Shown here piece by piece: positions 11,700-23,323 of a stretch of DNA of 64,000 nucleotides; positions within the stretch are counted from its first letter, which is position 1, and each line of letters opens with the position of its first letter. The translations under genes and the position numbers were made by a program. The notes beneath the pieces are model-generated. The model was not told the DNA's origin, searched no databases, and was given only the letters and a program-made list of their open reading frames with translations. This DNA comes from Selaginella tamariscina (Eukaryota > Streptophyta > Lycopodiopsida > Selaginellales > Selaginellaceae): NCBI GenBank assembly GCA_003024785.1, contig PUQB01000112.1, positions 466,341-530,340 of the forward strand, given 5' to 3'.

Positions 11700-13480
11700 G
11701 CTGACTAGGCCGGTAATCGATGGATTAGGCTCGGGAAAGACGCTGGCAGAGGAGAGAGAGAAAGCTATGGAAATGAAAATGTATCGTTCTCAAACTCCTC
11801 TCTGTTGTTGACAACCCTCCGGTGCTGGGAACTAGGGAGGAGGGCAGTCCAAGGAGGAGCAACTCTATCATGCAAATCACACCGCTGTCAAGGCGATTCG
11901 AAGGGATGGAACTTCTCTCGAGGTGAGAAAATTGGGATGGTTGGTTGCTCACTATTGTTGCTGTTGTTGTTTGCCTCTCATCCTGGCTTGTACCAAAGGG
12001 GAGCTTTGATATGGTCATAACCTTATTGAATTTGGGAGCTAGTATCAGACCAGGTGCGTAACAATGTCTAAGTTGGTGTCACTTATGTAGTTACAATGTA
12101 GGTGAGAACCATGGATTAGCTATTAGCTCCAGGAGTTCACCAACTTTGCACTACACTTGTTGTTGGTCATGGACGTGCTGTTTAGTTATTAGCTCATGGA
12201 GTTCGCCAACTTGAGTTAGATAGCAACCGAATATCAGCTGAAGTTGAAACGTTGAATGACTTAGCAATCCTAGCGGGGAAGGAGCTAATCGTTTCTCCAT
12301 GGCAGTTCTCATGGTGGATTTCCTCTACACCATGCCAAGACAGGCCTAGAGAAGACAGTCATCCTACTTCTTTCCCGTGGAGGTAAGTGCGTTTTTACGT
12401 GAATCTCCGTGGAGTAACGTCTGTTGTTTTTGCAGCTGATCCATTAGCAGTGTCTCTTGATATGGCTAGGAATGGGGGGCGCATATCTGTTGTTCGGATA
12501 ATTGAAATAGACCATTTGATGGTAAAACCTTCACGGTTTTCAGTTTGGATGGTTGTTGCTGGACAGGATATGTGTTTTCACTGGCGTTTTGAGAGAGATG
12601 GATTTTTGGAGGCTTTGGCACCGCAGTGGGTGACGAGGAAAGTGTAAGTCCATGCGACTTTGGTTTTGCATTGAACAACTTTCATTTCAAATGCAGCTGG
12701 GTTGTCGTGTTGCCTTCAGCACAAGTGAGGAGGTTTCCGAGGCACGAGCTTGTGATCCAAAGGTCAGTCACACCCCCCCCGCGAGAAACGCTCCTCGGCC
12801 CGGGGGCGTCCCAGGATCTGATCGTCGGAGCTTGGTCAGTCACACCCCCCCCCCGCGAGAAACGCTCCTCAGCCGGGGGGTCCCAGGATCTGATCGTCGG
12901 AGCTTGGCCGAGGGTTGCACCACCCCCTTAACGGCAACCCGGCCTAGCTCTTGCAATGGCAATCAATGCGTCCTACAGTCAGCCAACGCAGAAGGCTTGG
13001 TACTCTCACCTACGTCTTCCGGAACAGAAGACTCGTTCAGCCCGCCGAAAACTAACGCCAGACGAGGATCATCGGGTAGAAGGAAATGGTCGGACTCGGA
13101 TAACAGCACTAACTACGGCAGTTCATCCTGGCTTTGTCCTGTGGTCCAAGCAGTGTAGAGTACGGCAAGAACATCTGGCAACGAGGCCTCTCAGGAATCC
13201 TCCAGTGCGTCCCGGTCAGGGACCTCCGACATGCTATTCAGTTCCGATTGAGATTTATGCACCACCATATCCTTCACCACCGCCGCCACCACCTCCGCTT
13301 CCATCAACTCTGCCACCCGCCGACAAACAGCTCCTGCATCAACTGTTCGAGTGTCTCGCTGTTCGCCTGAAGAAGGCGGGGAGAGCAAAGACAAGGTGCC
13401 CGAGGAGAAGGCCAGTGGTCAGTGCCTGGTTTGCTGGATGCACCGGCTCGGGGAGTTTGTATTCAATATGGTTAAGTAGA
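11700..13480. other. GC-richer, unrecognised region in the inverted-repeat loop
   Basis: Base composition rises sharply against both flanks. Several overlapping open frames of up to about 175 codons exist on the plus strand, including a proline-rich stretch around 13,255-13,320 (PPYPSPPPPPPPLPS). None shows a domain I recognise and no clear gene structure is apparent. It could be a captured host fragment or an old element. Ordinary AT-rich sequence resumes at about 13,490. Confidence 0.4.
12762..12905 (+). repeat. Two-copy tandem repeat, unit about 73 bp
   Basis: Two adjacent near-identical units begin GGTCAGTCACACCCCCC and end ATCTGATCGTCGGAGCTTGG. They differ mainly in the length of the C and G runs. 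The repeat is GC-rich inside an AT-rich neighbourhood. Confidence 0.9.
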
Positions 13481-13544
13481 TGATTGTGTGTGTGTGCATA
13501 TTCATTTAATTTTATAGTTTTACTTGCTATGATTGGCTTATATA

Positions 13545-15066
13545 TACGTGAAAATAATATTAACTGAGGCAGATAATGTGTAATGTATAGGCAATATTTA
13601 TGTCCTAATTATACATCGTATTTATTTATGTTACACGGGTGTGTATGTAATGTAACACACTCTACATATCTTTATATTTAAAGTGTTTTTAAAATTAATT
13701 ATTTATATTAAACTCTTAATTCTAATTAATCTTAATTAACATTAATACTTAGGTACAGAAAAATGAGAAATATATCATCTTGCTAGTTGAATTGGCAACG
13801 TTTACGTAGCTATTTGCTTATATGTATAATAATAATAATAATAAATAAAAACTATATAATATATAAAGTCGGAAACATTTATAGTTTATACATACCTTCT
13901 GGCACATACTTTTGTTTGTGTGTGCATTTGTGCACGTGCAGCTCGGACTGTAGCTTGTACGGAAGCTAGTGCATCTGTCCGAGCTGAACCGTACGGATCG
14001 CCCCCCAAATGGACCGAGGATTCGAACAGCGAGTTAGTAGGCTAGATATATAAAGGAACTTTAATAAACAATACCGGCCTATATATAATTGTATTATACC
14101 GCACGAAGACTAATAATATAAAGGAACTTCAAATAATACAATTATATATTTTAAATAATTATATTTTATAATAAAGTAAAGTGCATTTATATTATATATC
14201 AGCTAAATTTACTATAATCAATAGATTAACCAATATATAATTATATAAGTATATTCTTGTGCATGCATGTGAGTATCCAGAGCTTATACTGCAAACCAAT
14301 TTAGCTATACTTTTTTGTTTAATTCATATATATGTTTTAAATATCTTTTTGAAATTGTCTTGCTTTATATTTAATTTACTAATGTTTGTCGGCCATATTT
14401 GATCAATGGTTGAGAACAAAAATGATTTCAACTATATGTAGGTAAATACCCATTCTCTAAGGTCCACAACCTTTGGTATATATTAATTAAACACACACAC
14501 ACACACACACACACACGAGAGGTTAACAAGACGTTAAACTGTTTTATTCCTAATAAAATGAGTTATTTGCTACAAATTTGACAAAAGAATGTCTGTACAC
14601 TCAAAATGTATATGTGCATAACTATCCTTGACATATACTACTTGTTGCTGGTGTTCCTGCTTGTGTTTCTTAGTGAGACTCGAACGAGGGGCCACTTATT
14701 AAATTTGAGCACCTTCTCAACACACATACATAGTGCAACAGTACTCTGGTGGTGCTCCTGTTCTTGTTCTTGCTGCTGTTCATGTGCATTTCTGTACAAA
14801 CGAACACAACAATCACTTTAGCCTCTTTCCAATATATATATATGTATGTATGTATGTATTACATAATCAAAGAGTGGTCAAATTACTATTAAGATAGTTA
14901 ATTTAGTTAAAAGAAAGTTAAGTGATTTCCAGCTGCATGTAGAAGGACACTGTTGAAAATCAACTCAGAAGAGTACACTGTCTATGGCCTAAAGCAACCA
15001 ATACCCACTAAATACATGTACGCAACCATATACTATCTATCTGTATTTCTGACAATGCATGTGCGC

Positions 15067-15108
<42 letters not shown>

Positions 15109-15153
15109 GTAGAAATGCAAAACCATTGTATTACATGCTAAGATATCACAACT
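13545..15153 (+). repeat. Dispersed repeat family A, right-arm copy
   Basis: Longest family A copy, about 1.6 kb, running from the GTGAAAATAATATTAACTGA block to ATGCTAAGATATCACAAC. It contains CA-repeat (about 14,490-14,515) and GA-repeat (about 15,070-15,105) tracts. It is collinear with 40,213-41,770 and, from 13,800 on, mirrors 5,853-7,100. It ends about 250 bp upstream of alpha-DOX copy 2. Confidence 0.8.
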
Positions 15154-15160
15154 TTGCGCT

Positions 15161-15182
15161 GACGAAGCGAGCCTCCTTCGTC
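15161..15182. promoter_or_regulatory. Hairpin upstream of alpha-DOX copy 2
   Basis: A 7-bp stem (GACGAAG / CTTCGTC) with an 8-base loop, about 220 bp before the start codon. It is perfectly preserved in the mirror position at 5,801-5,822. Copy 3 lacks it. A role in expression is only a possibility. Confidence 0.35.
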
Positions 15183-15401
15183 GGTCACTACTCCCTTACT
15201 TGAAAGATTCATTTATTCTTAATAAAATTAGAATATCCTGATTATGTTTCATTCATCACGTGCTCTATTCTTGTGAATAGAAAGGAACAATATTAAAAAA
15301 ATCTTTAAAACATAAATTTTCTCTATGACAATGACAACTTTTTAATCGGTGACCGGAAATTCACGGATAACGGTTTCTTTGCAATATACACAAGGAAAGA
15401 A

Positions 15402-17918
15402 ATGGGCGCCTCTGTATCAACTGATGCAACGAATCAATGAAACATACAAGAGTATGAGTTTCATACACAAGATCTACTTCAGGGTTAGTGTTCTTCTTCC
15501 CTTGTATGTTTGCGCTTGTAATGACTGTTCTTGCCTTGTAGATTGTTCACTATATTGACGGGCACACTCCTTGGCACAAGTTACCACTTCTGATCGGCCT
15601 TTTCTATCTCGACGTACGAAGAACTCTACACCAACACTACAACTTGAAATACGTCGGTCCCAAGGAGGAACTGTTGAAACCATGTTCTCGGATTGCACCG
15701 GCTTTCAGAGATTCGGACAGTGCATTTACAGATCCATCGCATGTCCAAGCCGGCGACTATGGATCGTTTCTTGGACGAAATGCATCCTCTCCCCCACAGC
15801 GTGAACAGGTGCCTGCATATATATAGTTTTCTCATGCATGCTATAATTACTTAGAATTTGAAAACAGATTCTGGATCCTCATCCAAGTGTTATTGCAACA
15901 AAGCTTCTTGCACGTAAGTCATTCACGGACACGGGAAAGCAGTTCAACTTGCTGGCTGCTTCATGGATTCAGTTCATGATTCACGACTGGGTTGACCATA
16001 AAGAAGATACAAAACAGGTTAGAAAATCAGTGTTTGTTTAGTAATGGTTAATTATGCTTGTTAATAAACTCGTGCTTAATGTTGTTTACTGTATGTTACA
16101 GGAGGAGATCATAGCTCCAGAATCGGTTGCATCGCAGTGTCCACTAAAACAGTTTCGGTTTCTTCGTACCAAGCAAGAAAAAACTGGCTCGAATGATATC
16201 AAGCTTGGACATAGGAACATGAGAACTGCTTGGTGGTACATTTCATACACCCATGCATATACGTACTCTTAACTACATAATGTGTACATTGGTAACAGGG
16301 ATGGAAGTGTTTTATACGGAAGCCATGAAGAAGTATTGAAGAAAGTGAGAACTTTTGTGGATGGAAAACTAAAGATTCGCGAGGATGGGCTCTTACAACA
16401 CGACTCCAATGGCGTCCAATTCGCTGGTGATGTAAAAAACTCTTGGGCGGGGATCTCCATTTTACAAGCGCTGTTTATTAAGGAACATAATGCTGTTTGT
16501 GACATGCTTAAGGTTGGGTTTAAACAATAGTTATATTAACAATAATAAGACTTTTCACTTTATACAGGAAGCTCACCCTGAGTTTGGCGACCAAGACTTG
16601 TATTTACATGCAAGGTTGGTGGTTGCTGCAATACTAGCCAAAATTCATACCATAGATTGGACTGTGGAGCTTCTTAAGACTAAGGCACTCAACATTGGAA
16701 TGCATGCCAATTGGTAAACTTAAATTCGTGTATCATATACTCATGTACAAATTCTAAGTACTTTCTGTCAGGTATGGATTGCTAGGAAGAAGGATAAAGA
16801 ATGTCATAGGTCACACTGGGAGTTCACTATTGAGTGGTTATGTGGGAATGGAGAAGCCTGAAGATCATGGGGTCCCTTACTCGCTTACGGAGGAGTTTAC
16901 CAGTGTGTACCGCATGCATCCCTTGCTACCAGATGAGGTTGTTATACGAGATATTGATGGAGCTGCTTTCCCTAATAAGACTCCACCATTAAGTGGCAAA
17001 AGGTTGCGTGTGCGTGCGTGTGTGAGAAACTACATATACACACATCATGTTTATTTGTTTCAGAATTCCTATGATTGAATTGGTTGGAGTGACGGGTGAA
17101 GAAACTCTTGAAAAGATTGGGAACGAGAAGATGATAGTTTCACTAGGTCATCAAGCATGTGGAGCACTCACATTATTCAACTATCCTCAGTTCTTTCGAG
17201 ACGTTCCACAGACTGATGCAAATGGTGTCCAAAGAGAGAATCACCTTGACTTGCCTGCCCTAGAGAGTAAGAAGTCTTGCTTAAACGTTTATTAACTAGT
17301 TAATGAATCAGTTAAGATCTTCTAACTGCATGATTTCAGTTTACCGGGACAGAGAAAGAAATGTAGCAAGGTACAATGACTTCAGGAGGAACATGCTTAT
17401 GATACCCATTCAAGAATGGGAAGATCTAACGGAGGACAAGGAAGTTCAAGGTTTGCTGAGAGATATCTACGGTGAAGATGTTGAGAAACTGGACTTGCTG
17501 GTTGGAATGTTAGCTGAGAAAAAGATTGAGGGCTTTGCCATTAGTGAAACGGCTTTCTTTATTTTCCTTCTAATGGCATCAAGGTAATTTGCCTGTACTC
17601 TAGTGTAGCGTGCATATGCATATGTGTGTGTGTTATGCGTACATGTACATGTATATATAGAAAAACTAGACACATCCTACATGTATACACTAAGCCTGTA
17701 TAATATCTCTCTTTAACATAAAATTTTCTGTGCTTGAACAGGAGACTGGAGGCTGATAGATTTTTCACGTCAAACTTTAATGCAAAGCATTACACAAAGG
17801 AGGGATTGGCATGGGTGAACAATACGGAGAGCCTCAAGGACGTCCTAAAGAGACACCACAGTGACCTCGTGGATAAATGGTTGAATGCTCCAGTGCGTTT
17901 TCTGTATGGAGTGCATAA
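15402..17918 (+). CDS. Alpha-dioxygenase (alpha-DOX/PIOX), copy 2
   Basis: Fatty-acid alpha-dioxygenase, a haem enzyme making 2-hydroperoxy fatty acids. Exons: 15,402-15,483; 15,542-15,808; 15,868-16,017; 16,102-16,235; 16,299-16,512; 16,568-16,713; 16,772-17,002; 17,064-17,266; 17,340-17,583; 17,742-17,918. All splice sites are GT-AG and join in phase. Motifs in order are HTPWHKLP (exon 2), FMIHDW (distal haem His, exon 3), NSWAGISILQALFIKEHNAV (exon 5), KIHTIDWTVELLKT (exon 6), VYRMHPLLPD (catalytic Tyr and His, exon 7), YRDRERNVARYNDFRR and FAISETAFFIF (exon 9), RLEADRFFTSNFN (exon 10). Two one-base slips stand out against the other copies: an extra A in exon 1 (GATGCAACGAAT) and a missing C near 17,888 that disturbs the last dozen residues. 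No N-terminal signal peptide is evident, as is usual in the family. Confidence 0.95.
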
Positions 17919-18700
17919 AGAGTGTAATATAACTTAAATAACTACATGTTCCAATTTAAAACTCCTAATACATATCATACTTTTAGTATTACATAAAGGA
18001 CGTTATCTATCTGGTGCATCACCACTATCTATAACACATTTACTAAAATTGCACAAGTCCACCACTAGATGACCACAGGAAGTGCAACTTACTATAACCG
18101 ACCGTTGTTGATCCCACCGTTGATTACTGTTGTAACTCACTTAGAATCACTGTAACTTAGGCTTAGCTCAAAACATATTTAATTATGTGTTATATCGCAC
18201 GTGTCCATCAAGTAGTTGTCTAGAGCTTACCGGGTGAATATTTCAAAGCTTACCGGTTGAATATTTCACAAAAAGTACATAAAATTTTATCTTTACTAGT
18301 GTATTGTGTATATTTGTAGTTTATTTGTGAGACTTAATATTTTAAAGTTTTAAAACAGATATTTAACCTGATAACTACCTTAAAATTAATTTAAAATTAA
18401 CGGTAAAGATTAAATTATTTACACCTTAAATTTGGTTTAAATTAAATTATTTAAAACCATTGATAAATGAAGATCAAATTGTTTATAGCTGTTAATAGGC
18501 TCACTCACACTCACTTAATAATCTTATAATTGTTTTGAAATATGATTATTTACAGTAAGTTAATTTTATATTTTATTTTATTTTATAAAGAATTACATAT
18601 TCTTAGTTTATAATAACAAGCATAGTTGCTTTGATACTGTTTAACCATAATTATTTATTCACTACAATTTACATATAAAATAGTTAAACTTACATATTTT
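17919..18700. other. Intergenic, 3' flank of alpha-DOX copy 2
   Basis: Mirrors 2,306-3,040 with scattered differences, including a short local duplication of TTACCGG.TGAATATTTCA near 18,230-18,270. No gene is seen. Confidence 0.7.
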
Positions 18701-18995
18701 TAGGATTGCAAATATCACATTAAAGAAAATATGTAGATACTATATTAGATAGGTTTGTATATTCCTATACAGACTATCCACAGTGTAAAACTCTAAACTC
18801 TCTAAGAGTTTGGCACTTGTTGAGGGGGAGAAATGCAATATATAGGAGATCACAAACATGGTGTTACATCTACATTGATATGGCCTTATGATAAATAAGT
18901 TATTTTCTGAATTAGGGTTCTCTACTATGCAATTCATTGAATATTAATTTTTTAGGTTTTAACTTATTAATGAAATAGTGGTTCATCTTTATTTA
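18700..18995 (+). mobile_element. Copia-type 3' end fragment (right arm)
   Basis: Mirror of 2,040-2,305. It shows the ATTGCAAATATCACATTAAA start, the GAGTTTGGCACTTGTTGAGG block with a G-rich polypurine-like tract near 18,825, then LTR-like AT-rich sequence. An old short fragment. Confidence 0.5.
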
Positions 18996-18999
18996 CTTT

Positions 19000-21045
19000 T
19001 TACTTACTATTGAAATAGTTATTCATATTTATGTGTTTGTTAATCAGATCGGAAATCATGGCCAAACAATATCTTAGTGGCTTGCACATTTCTCCCCTCC
19101 AGTGAAAGGTGTCAAACTCTTAAAGGGTTTGGAGTTTTGCATTGCATGTGTATGGATAGTTTGTATAAGAGTATGCTTAACAAACCTCTCTAATTATCTA
19201 ATATAGTAGTTACATATTTTTTTTCGATGTGCAATCCTAAATAATTTACAAGTTTATTTAAATTTGAAAATTTAAACCTATTTGTAAATTTATGTTTATT
19301 TTCTTAGAGAATATTTCTTCGTAGTAGCAAGAATAAGATCATCTACGTATATGGCAATTATGCATATAGAAGATGTATTTTTAAATGTGTATATCCTAAT
19401 ATGCATTTATTGTAACAAATCCGATACTAGTGAGAAACACGTGTACTGTATTATAATATATACATGGTGATTGCTTAAGGCCATATATAAATTTATTTAA
19501 CTTAAAAACAAGATACTCTAAAATATGTAGTTGTTGCATGTACATTTCTTGTGTAAGTTAACCATATAAAAATGCATTCTTTGCATTCATCTATTGAAGT
19601 TTCAAGTTTAACTTTTTTTTTTATAAGAAAAACCCTTTGTTACTAAACATGCTTATCGATACTTTCATTTTTACAATACTTGACTTTGTACACCCATTTG
19701 CATTTTGCCCATTTGACAACACTGTATAAACTTAAATCTAGTTTGCTATATATGCATCAAACTCATCTCACATATCAACCTATCACTTATGAGTATGTGA
19801 TCCATTAAGTGTTTCATATAAAGTTTGTAAATCATCTATAACATTAATAAAAGAAAAAATAAGAAATTAAAGGTGTTAAGATGTAGATTTTCATTGTTAT
19901 TGAAATCGAGAGGTTATGATATTCTTCATTACCCCTCTCAAACTCATGAATATTCTTTGAAGATTTCAAAAGAATATTTGTAGGTATATTATTAATATTT
20001 TATTAACTTTGTATGTGATCTTTTATCTCACATGCATTTTGAAAATGATTTGTTGTTCCTTCCTTTGATGAAGCATAAATATCTCATTTGAGAATTAAAT
20101 ATCAACATCTAATCTAAATAATAAAGTGGTGTGCATTGGTGTCTTTGAAGTAGAATCCTTATTCCCAATGCGTATTCATGTGGTTATATAAAGATATTAA
20201 ATTAATATAAAATTAATCAAGCTTATCTTTAGTAACAAGGTGCAAATTGTGTATTGGTAAACATAGATCAACTTTTATCAAAAGTAATTGTGCAATGTAT
20301 ATGAAACTGCACCATCCACATGCAATAAACTCTCTTACAATGTGCACTATACTTAACCGTCCTCTCATTTATCATAACATTCTTCTAAAGATATATAAGC
20401 ATATCCTAAAGTTCCAAATACACGTAAGTTACATAAGTAAGTGGTTAACTAAAGGATCTCCAATCCAAAGCTTAAACAAGGGTTTTCCCTAACACAACCT
20501 TATTAAAAAGTTATTTAAATATATAGCAATACTAATAACTTTTGCTCCAAAATAAGAAAAATATATTTACTTTTTAACATAACTCTAACATAATTAAGAA
20601 TGGTTAACATTTTACATTCAATCACATCATTTTGTCCATGGTCGTATGGTATAGCATGTTAAAAAACTATACCATGATCACTTAATAATTATAAAAATTG
20701 AGAATTAATAAATCACCACAATTGTTTACTTCACAAGTTTTAATTTTATTATTAAATATTCATAAGTTTTAACTACTCATTAAACTTAATATATACTTCA
20801 CATTTATTTTTAAGAAAATAAATAAAAGTTCTACAACTATAATCAACTATAATTAAAAAAAATAAAATATTTTGCATTAGACCATAATTTAATTTTAAAA
20901 ACGTCCCATAAATTTATATGTATAAGGTCTAAAATATTAAATATTTTTAAAAAGGATTTTTTGGAAGAGGTTTCCTTTTTATTTTACTTAATAAGCATCC
21001 TTCACATATGTCCATGTAAGAATTATTTATGTGATGTAGATTATG
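19000..21045 (-). mobile_element. Decayed Ty1/copia LTR retrotransposon (right)
   Basis: Mirror of 1-2,030. On the minus strand it carries the same integrase-like then reverse-transcriptase-like order, with the YVDD-box region near 19,350. It is heavily broken and old. Because both arms carry it in the same relative place, it inserted before the arms duplicated. Confidence 0.75.
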
Positions 21046-21640
21046 AAAACCGTAAACAAAAAATTGCGTTGTCTTAATATAAAATGCCCTAACAATGATG
21101 CCATAAGGTATTTAGATTTGTGTGATCTAAATGTGCATAGAATTTTTAAAAACTTGAGTAAGTGCATATAAATTACATATAAACTTGACTCTTATTACAA
21201 TATGGTGTATCAATATAAAATCAATAACTTCAACATGACAATCTATATCAGATCCTACATTAACTAATTTTGTAACTGATAATAAACTGAAAAACAAATA
21301 AAATGCCTTTATGAGTTAATATTAAATAAATCATTGACTGATGGAAGAGGAATTTATGTACACTCTTAACACTTGGCAAGGAAATAAATGGCAGTTTTAA
21401 CATGACAATTACACAAAAATATGTGTAACATTATCGATTGAATTTAGTAGTATACTAAGGACATAATTTATAAGTTAAAGTATTTTTAGTTATAACTTTG
21501 TTTAGATCTTATTTTTTAAGTGATTACTTAAAAAATTTACTACATAAGTTATCTCTAACCAAAATAGACATTAGTTAACCCAAATAAAATGAGGTTTATC
21601 ACTGATATGAATCCGTCTAAGCAGGATGAGCAACATGTAG
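21046..21640. other. Intergenic AT-rich sequence outside the inverted repeat
   Basis: No gene or repeat partner was recognised in the window. It separates the giant inverted repeat from the alpha-DOX remnant. Confidence 0.6.
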
Positions 21641-21663
21641 TTATTTTAAGTATATTACACACT

Positions 21664-22197
21664 TTATGCACTCCATACAGAAAATGCACTAGAGGCATTC
21701 AACCATTTATCCACAAGGTCACTGTGGTATCTCTTTAGGACGTCCTTCAGGCTCTCCATATTGTTCACCCATGCCAATCCCTCCTTTGTGTAATGCTATG
21801 CATTAAAGTTTGACGTGAAAAATCTATCAGCCTCCAGTCTCCTGTCCAGAAGTTTTATGCTAAAGAGAGATATTATATGGCATGTATATGTAGTGTATAC
21901 ACACACACACACATACCCACACAAGAGTACGTGCAAATTTACCTTGATGCCATTAGAAGGAAAATAAAGATTCTCAGCTAGCAAGCCAACCAGCAAGTCC
22001 AGTTTCTCAACATCTTTACCGTATATATCTCTCAGCAAGCCTTGAACTTCCTTGTCCTCCGTCAGATCTTCCCATTTGTGAATGGGTATCTTAAGCATAT
22101 TCCTCCTGAAGTCATTGTACCTTGCTACATTTCTTTCCCTGTCCCGGTAAACTGAAATCATGCAGTTAGACGATCTTAACTGATTTATTAAATGAAC
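21664..22197 (-). pseudogene. Alpha-DOX 3' remnant (copy 4)
   Basis: Carries only the last two alpha-DOX exons and part of the intron before them. Exon 10 (about 21,664-21,843) encodes RLEADRFFTSNFNA and the truncated tail. Exon 9 (about 21,943-22,151) starts YRDRERNVARYNDFRRNML but lacks about 40 bp that in copies 1-3 encode the EKKIEGFAISETAF segment. No earlier exons follow upstream; the sequence breaks at about 22,197 into the inverted-repeat element. A host-gene pseudogene, not functional. Confidence 0.93.
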
Positions 22198-23021
22198 CAG
22201 TGACATGAATACCTGCTTCTTCAAAATTGAGTAGTAGCTCATGTATCTCTTCCTAAATAACCTAAACAGGTCTTTGCATGGAAGTAAACACATATGTGTT
22301 TGTACACAAGATAAAAGACACATATGGCTCATCTTTATGACTCCCTCTCTCTCTCTCTATATATATATATGTGGTGTACCTACCGGAGGGATGGACCTCG
22401 GCAGGGTTTGGCCAACCCCTCCTCTTTGTCCGTTCCTCCTTGCGGCTGGAGACCCGACCGGCTGCTTGTTGTAGGTGCGCCGGTGGGATGACTACATGGA
22501 AGCTTATCTGTATGTATATAGATATCTTTGTAGTATATACATAGTTATGTGTTTAATGTTTCTGTATTCTATACAATGAACCAGTCCACCAAATACTATG
22601 GTGACGGGATGAATTCTAGAAACCTTCAAAAATTTAAATTCCAGGAACCTTCAGGATATATATGCACCTAAACTTGATAAATACTGAATTTCTTTGTCAA
22701 ATATTATATATTAGAGATATTATACGTTTATGGGACGTGTTTCATTATATCTGTGTATCTTTACGTAGTCCTCTCTACACACACACACATACACACACCA
22801 TCGTGGTTTAGCATGTTTATCAACTTGACTGAATAATCTGATAATTTTAAGAAATCTCTTGGTGCACCTAAGTTTGATGATGCCACTATTTTGACAAAAT
22901 GGAGCACATTGAGCATCTTCCAGCCAGTTTACTCCAGTAGATCATTGGCCAAATCTTAGTATAAAGAAACACCACCCTTTGCACAAAAATACATAGAAAA
23001 TCAAGCATATACATACATACA

Positions 23022-23205
23022 ATGAAGTCCTTTAAGGTGATGCTCCTTGTTTCTGTAGCAACTCTAGTATGCATGTCTGGTGTTTCTGCTTCATGTCGCT
23101 ACCAAAAATTAGAATTTTATTTGCATGATATAGTGAACTTGAACAATCCGGCAAATGCAACTTCAGTTTTAGTTGCAGGGCCGAACAACAACGTGCAAAA
23201 CCTCA
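23022..23205 (+). pseudogene. Dirigent-protein 5' fragment
   Basis: The frame opens MKSFKVMLLVSVATLVCMSG, a good secretory signal peptide. It continues to LEFYLHDIVN and ANATSVLVAGP, which match the conserved N-terminal dirigent motif (FY.HDI ... ATS..VA.P). Dirigent proteins are apoplastic and steer phenoxy-radical coupling in lignan and lignin formation. Only about 55-60 residues are present of the usual 150-180; the beta-barrel core is missing. The frame then runs straight into LEA_2-derived sequence (AEDEHHVHH) and stops at 23,261. It is a captured fragment, although the short chimeric frame is open. Confidence 0.7.
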
Positions 23206-23215
23206 GTCAGCTCAA

Positions 23216-23323
23216 AGCAGAAGATGAGCATCATGTCCACCATTCCCAGAAGAAGAAGTGACTGCTGCTCTGCTGTGGTGCAGCATTCAGCATATTTGGC
23301 CTGGTTGTGATCATCCAGGACAA
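23216..23323 (+). repeat. Inverted duplicate of the LEA_2 fragment start
   Basis: About 108 bp matching the complement of about 23,440-23,546 with few mismatches. It encodes the same AEDEHHV.HS.KKK start but soon stops. The duplicate and its partner form a local snap-back within the larger inverted-repeat element. Confidence 0.85.

Larger units (their letters stand above)
13800..21045 (-). repeat. Right arm of giant inverted repeat
   Basis: This is the mirror image of 1-7,100. From inside out it holds repeat A (13.8-15.2 kb), an alpha-DOX gene on the plus strand, and a decayed copia element ending near 21,045. Microsatellites differ between arms: a long GA run at about 15,070-15,105 has no counterpart of that length near 5,900, and AT-run lengths also differ. 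Beyond 21,045 the sequence has no partner inside the window. Confidence 0.93.

Noticed and set aside
1-21045. Giant inverted repeat as a simple fold-back (chimeric read) artefact.
   Set aside because: The arms differ by many substitutions, different microsatellite lengths and several indels that go beyond homopolymer errors, so they are not one strand read twice. Long-read confirmation would still be welcome.
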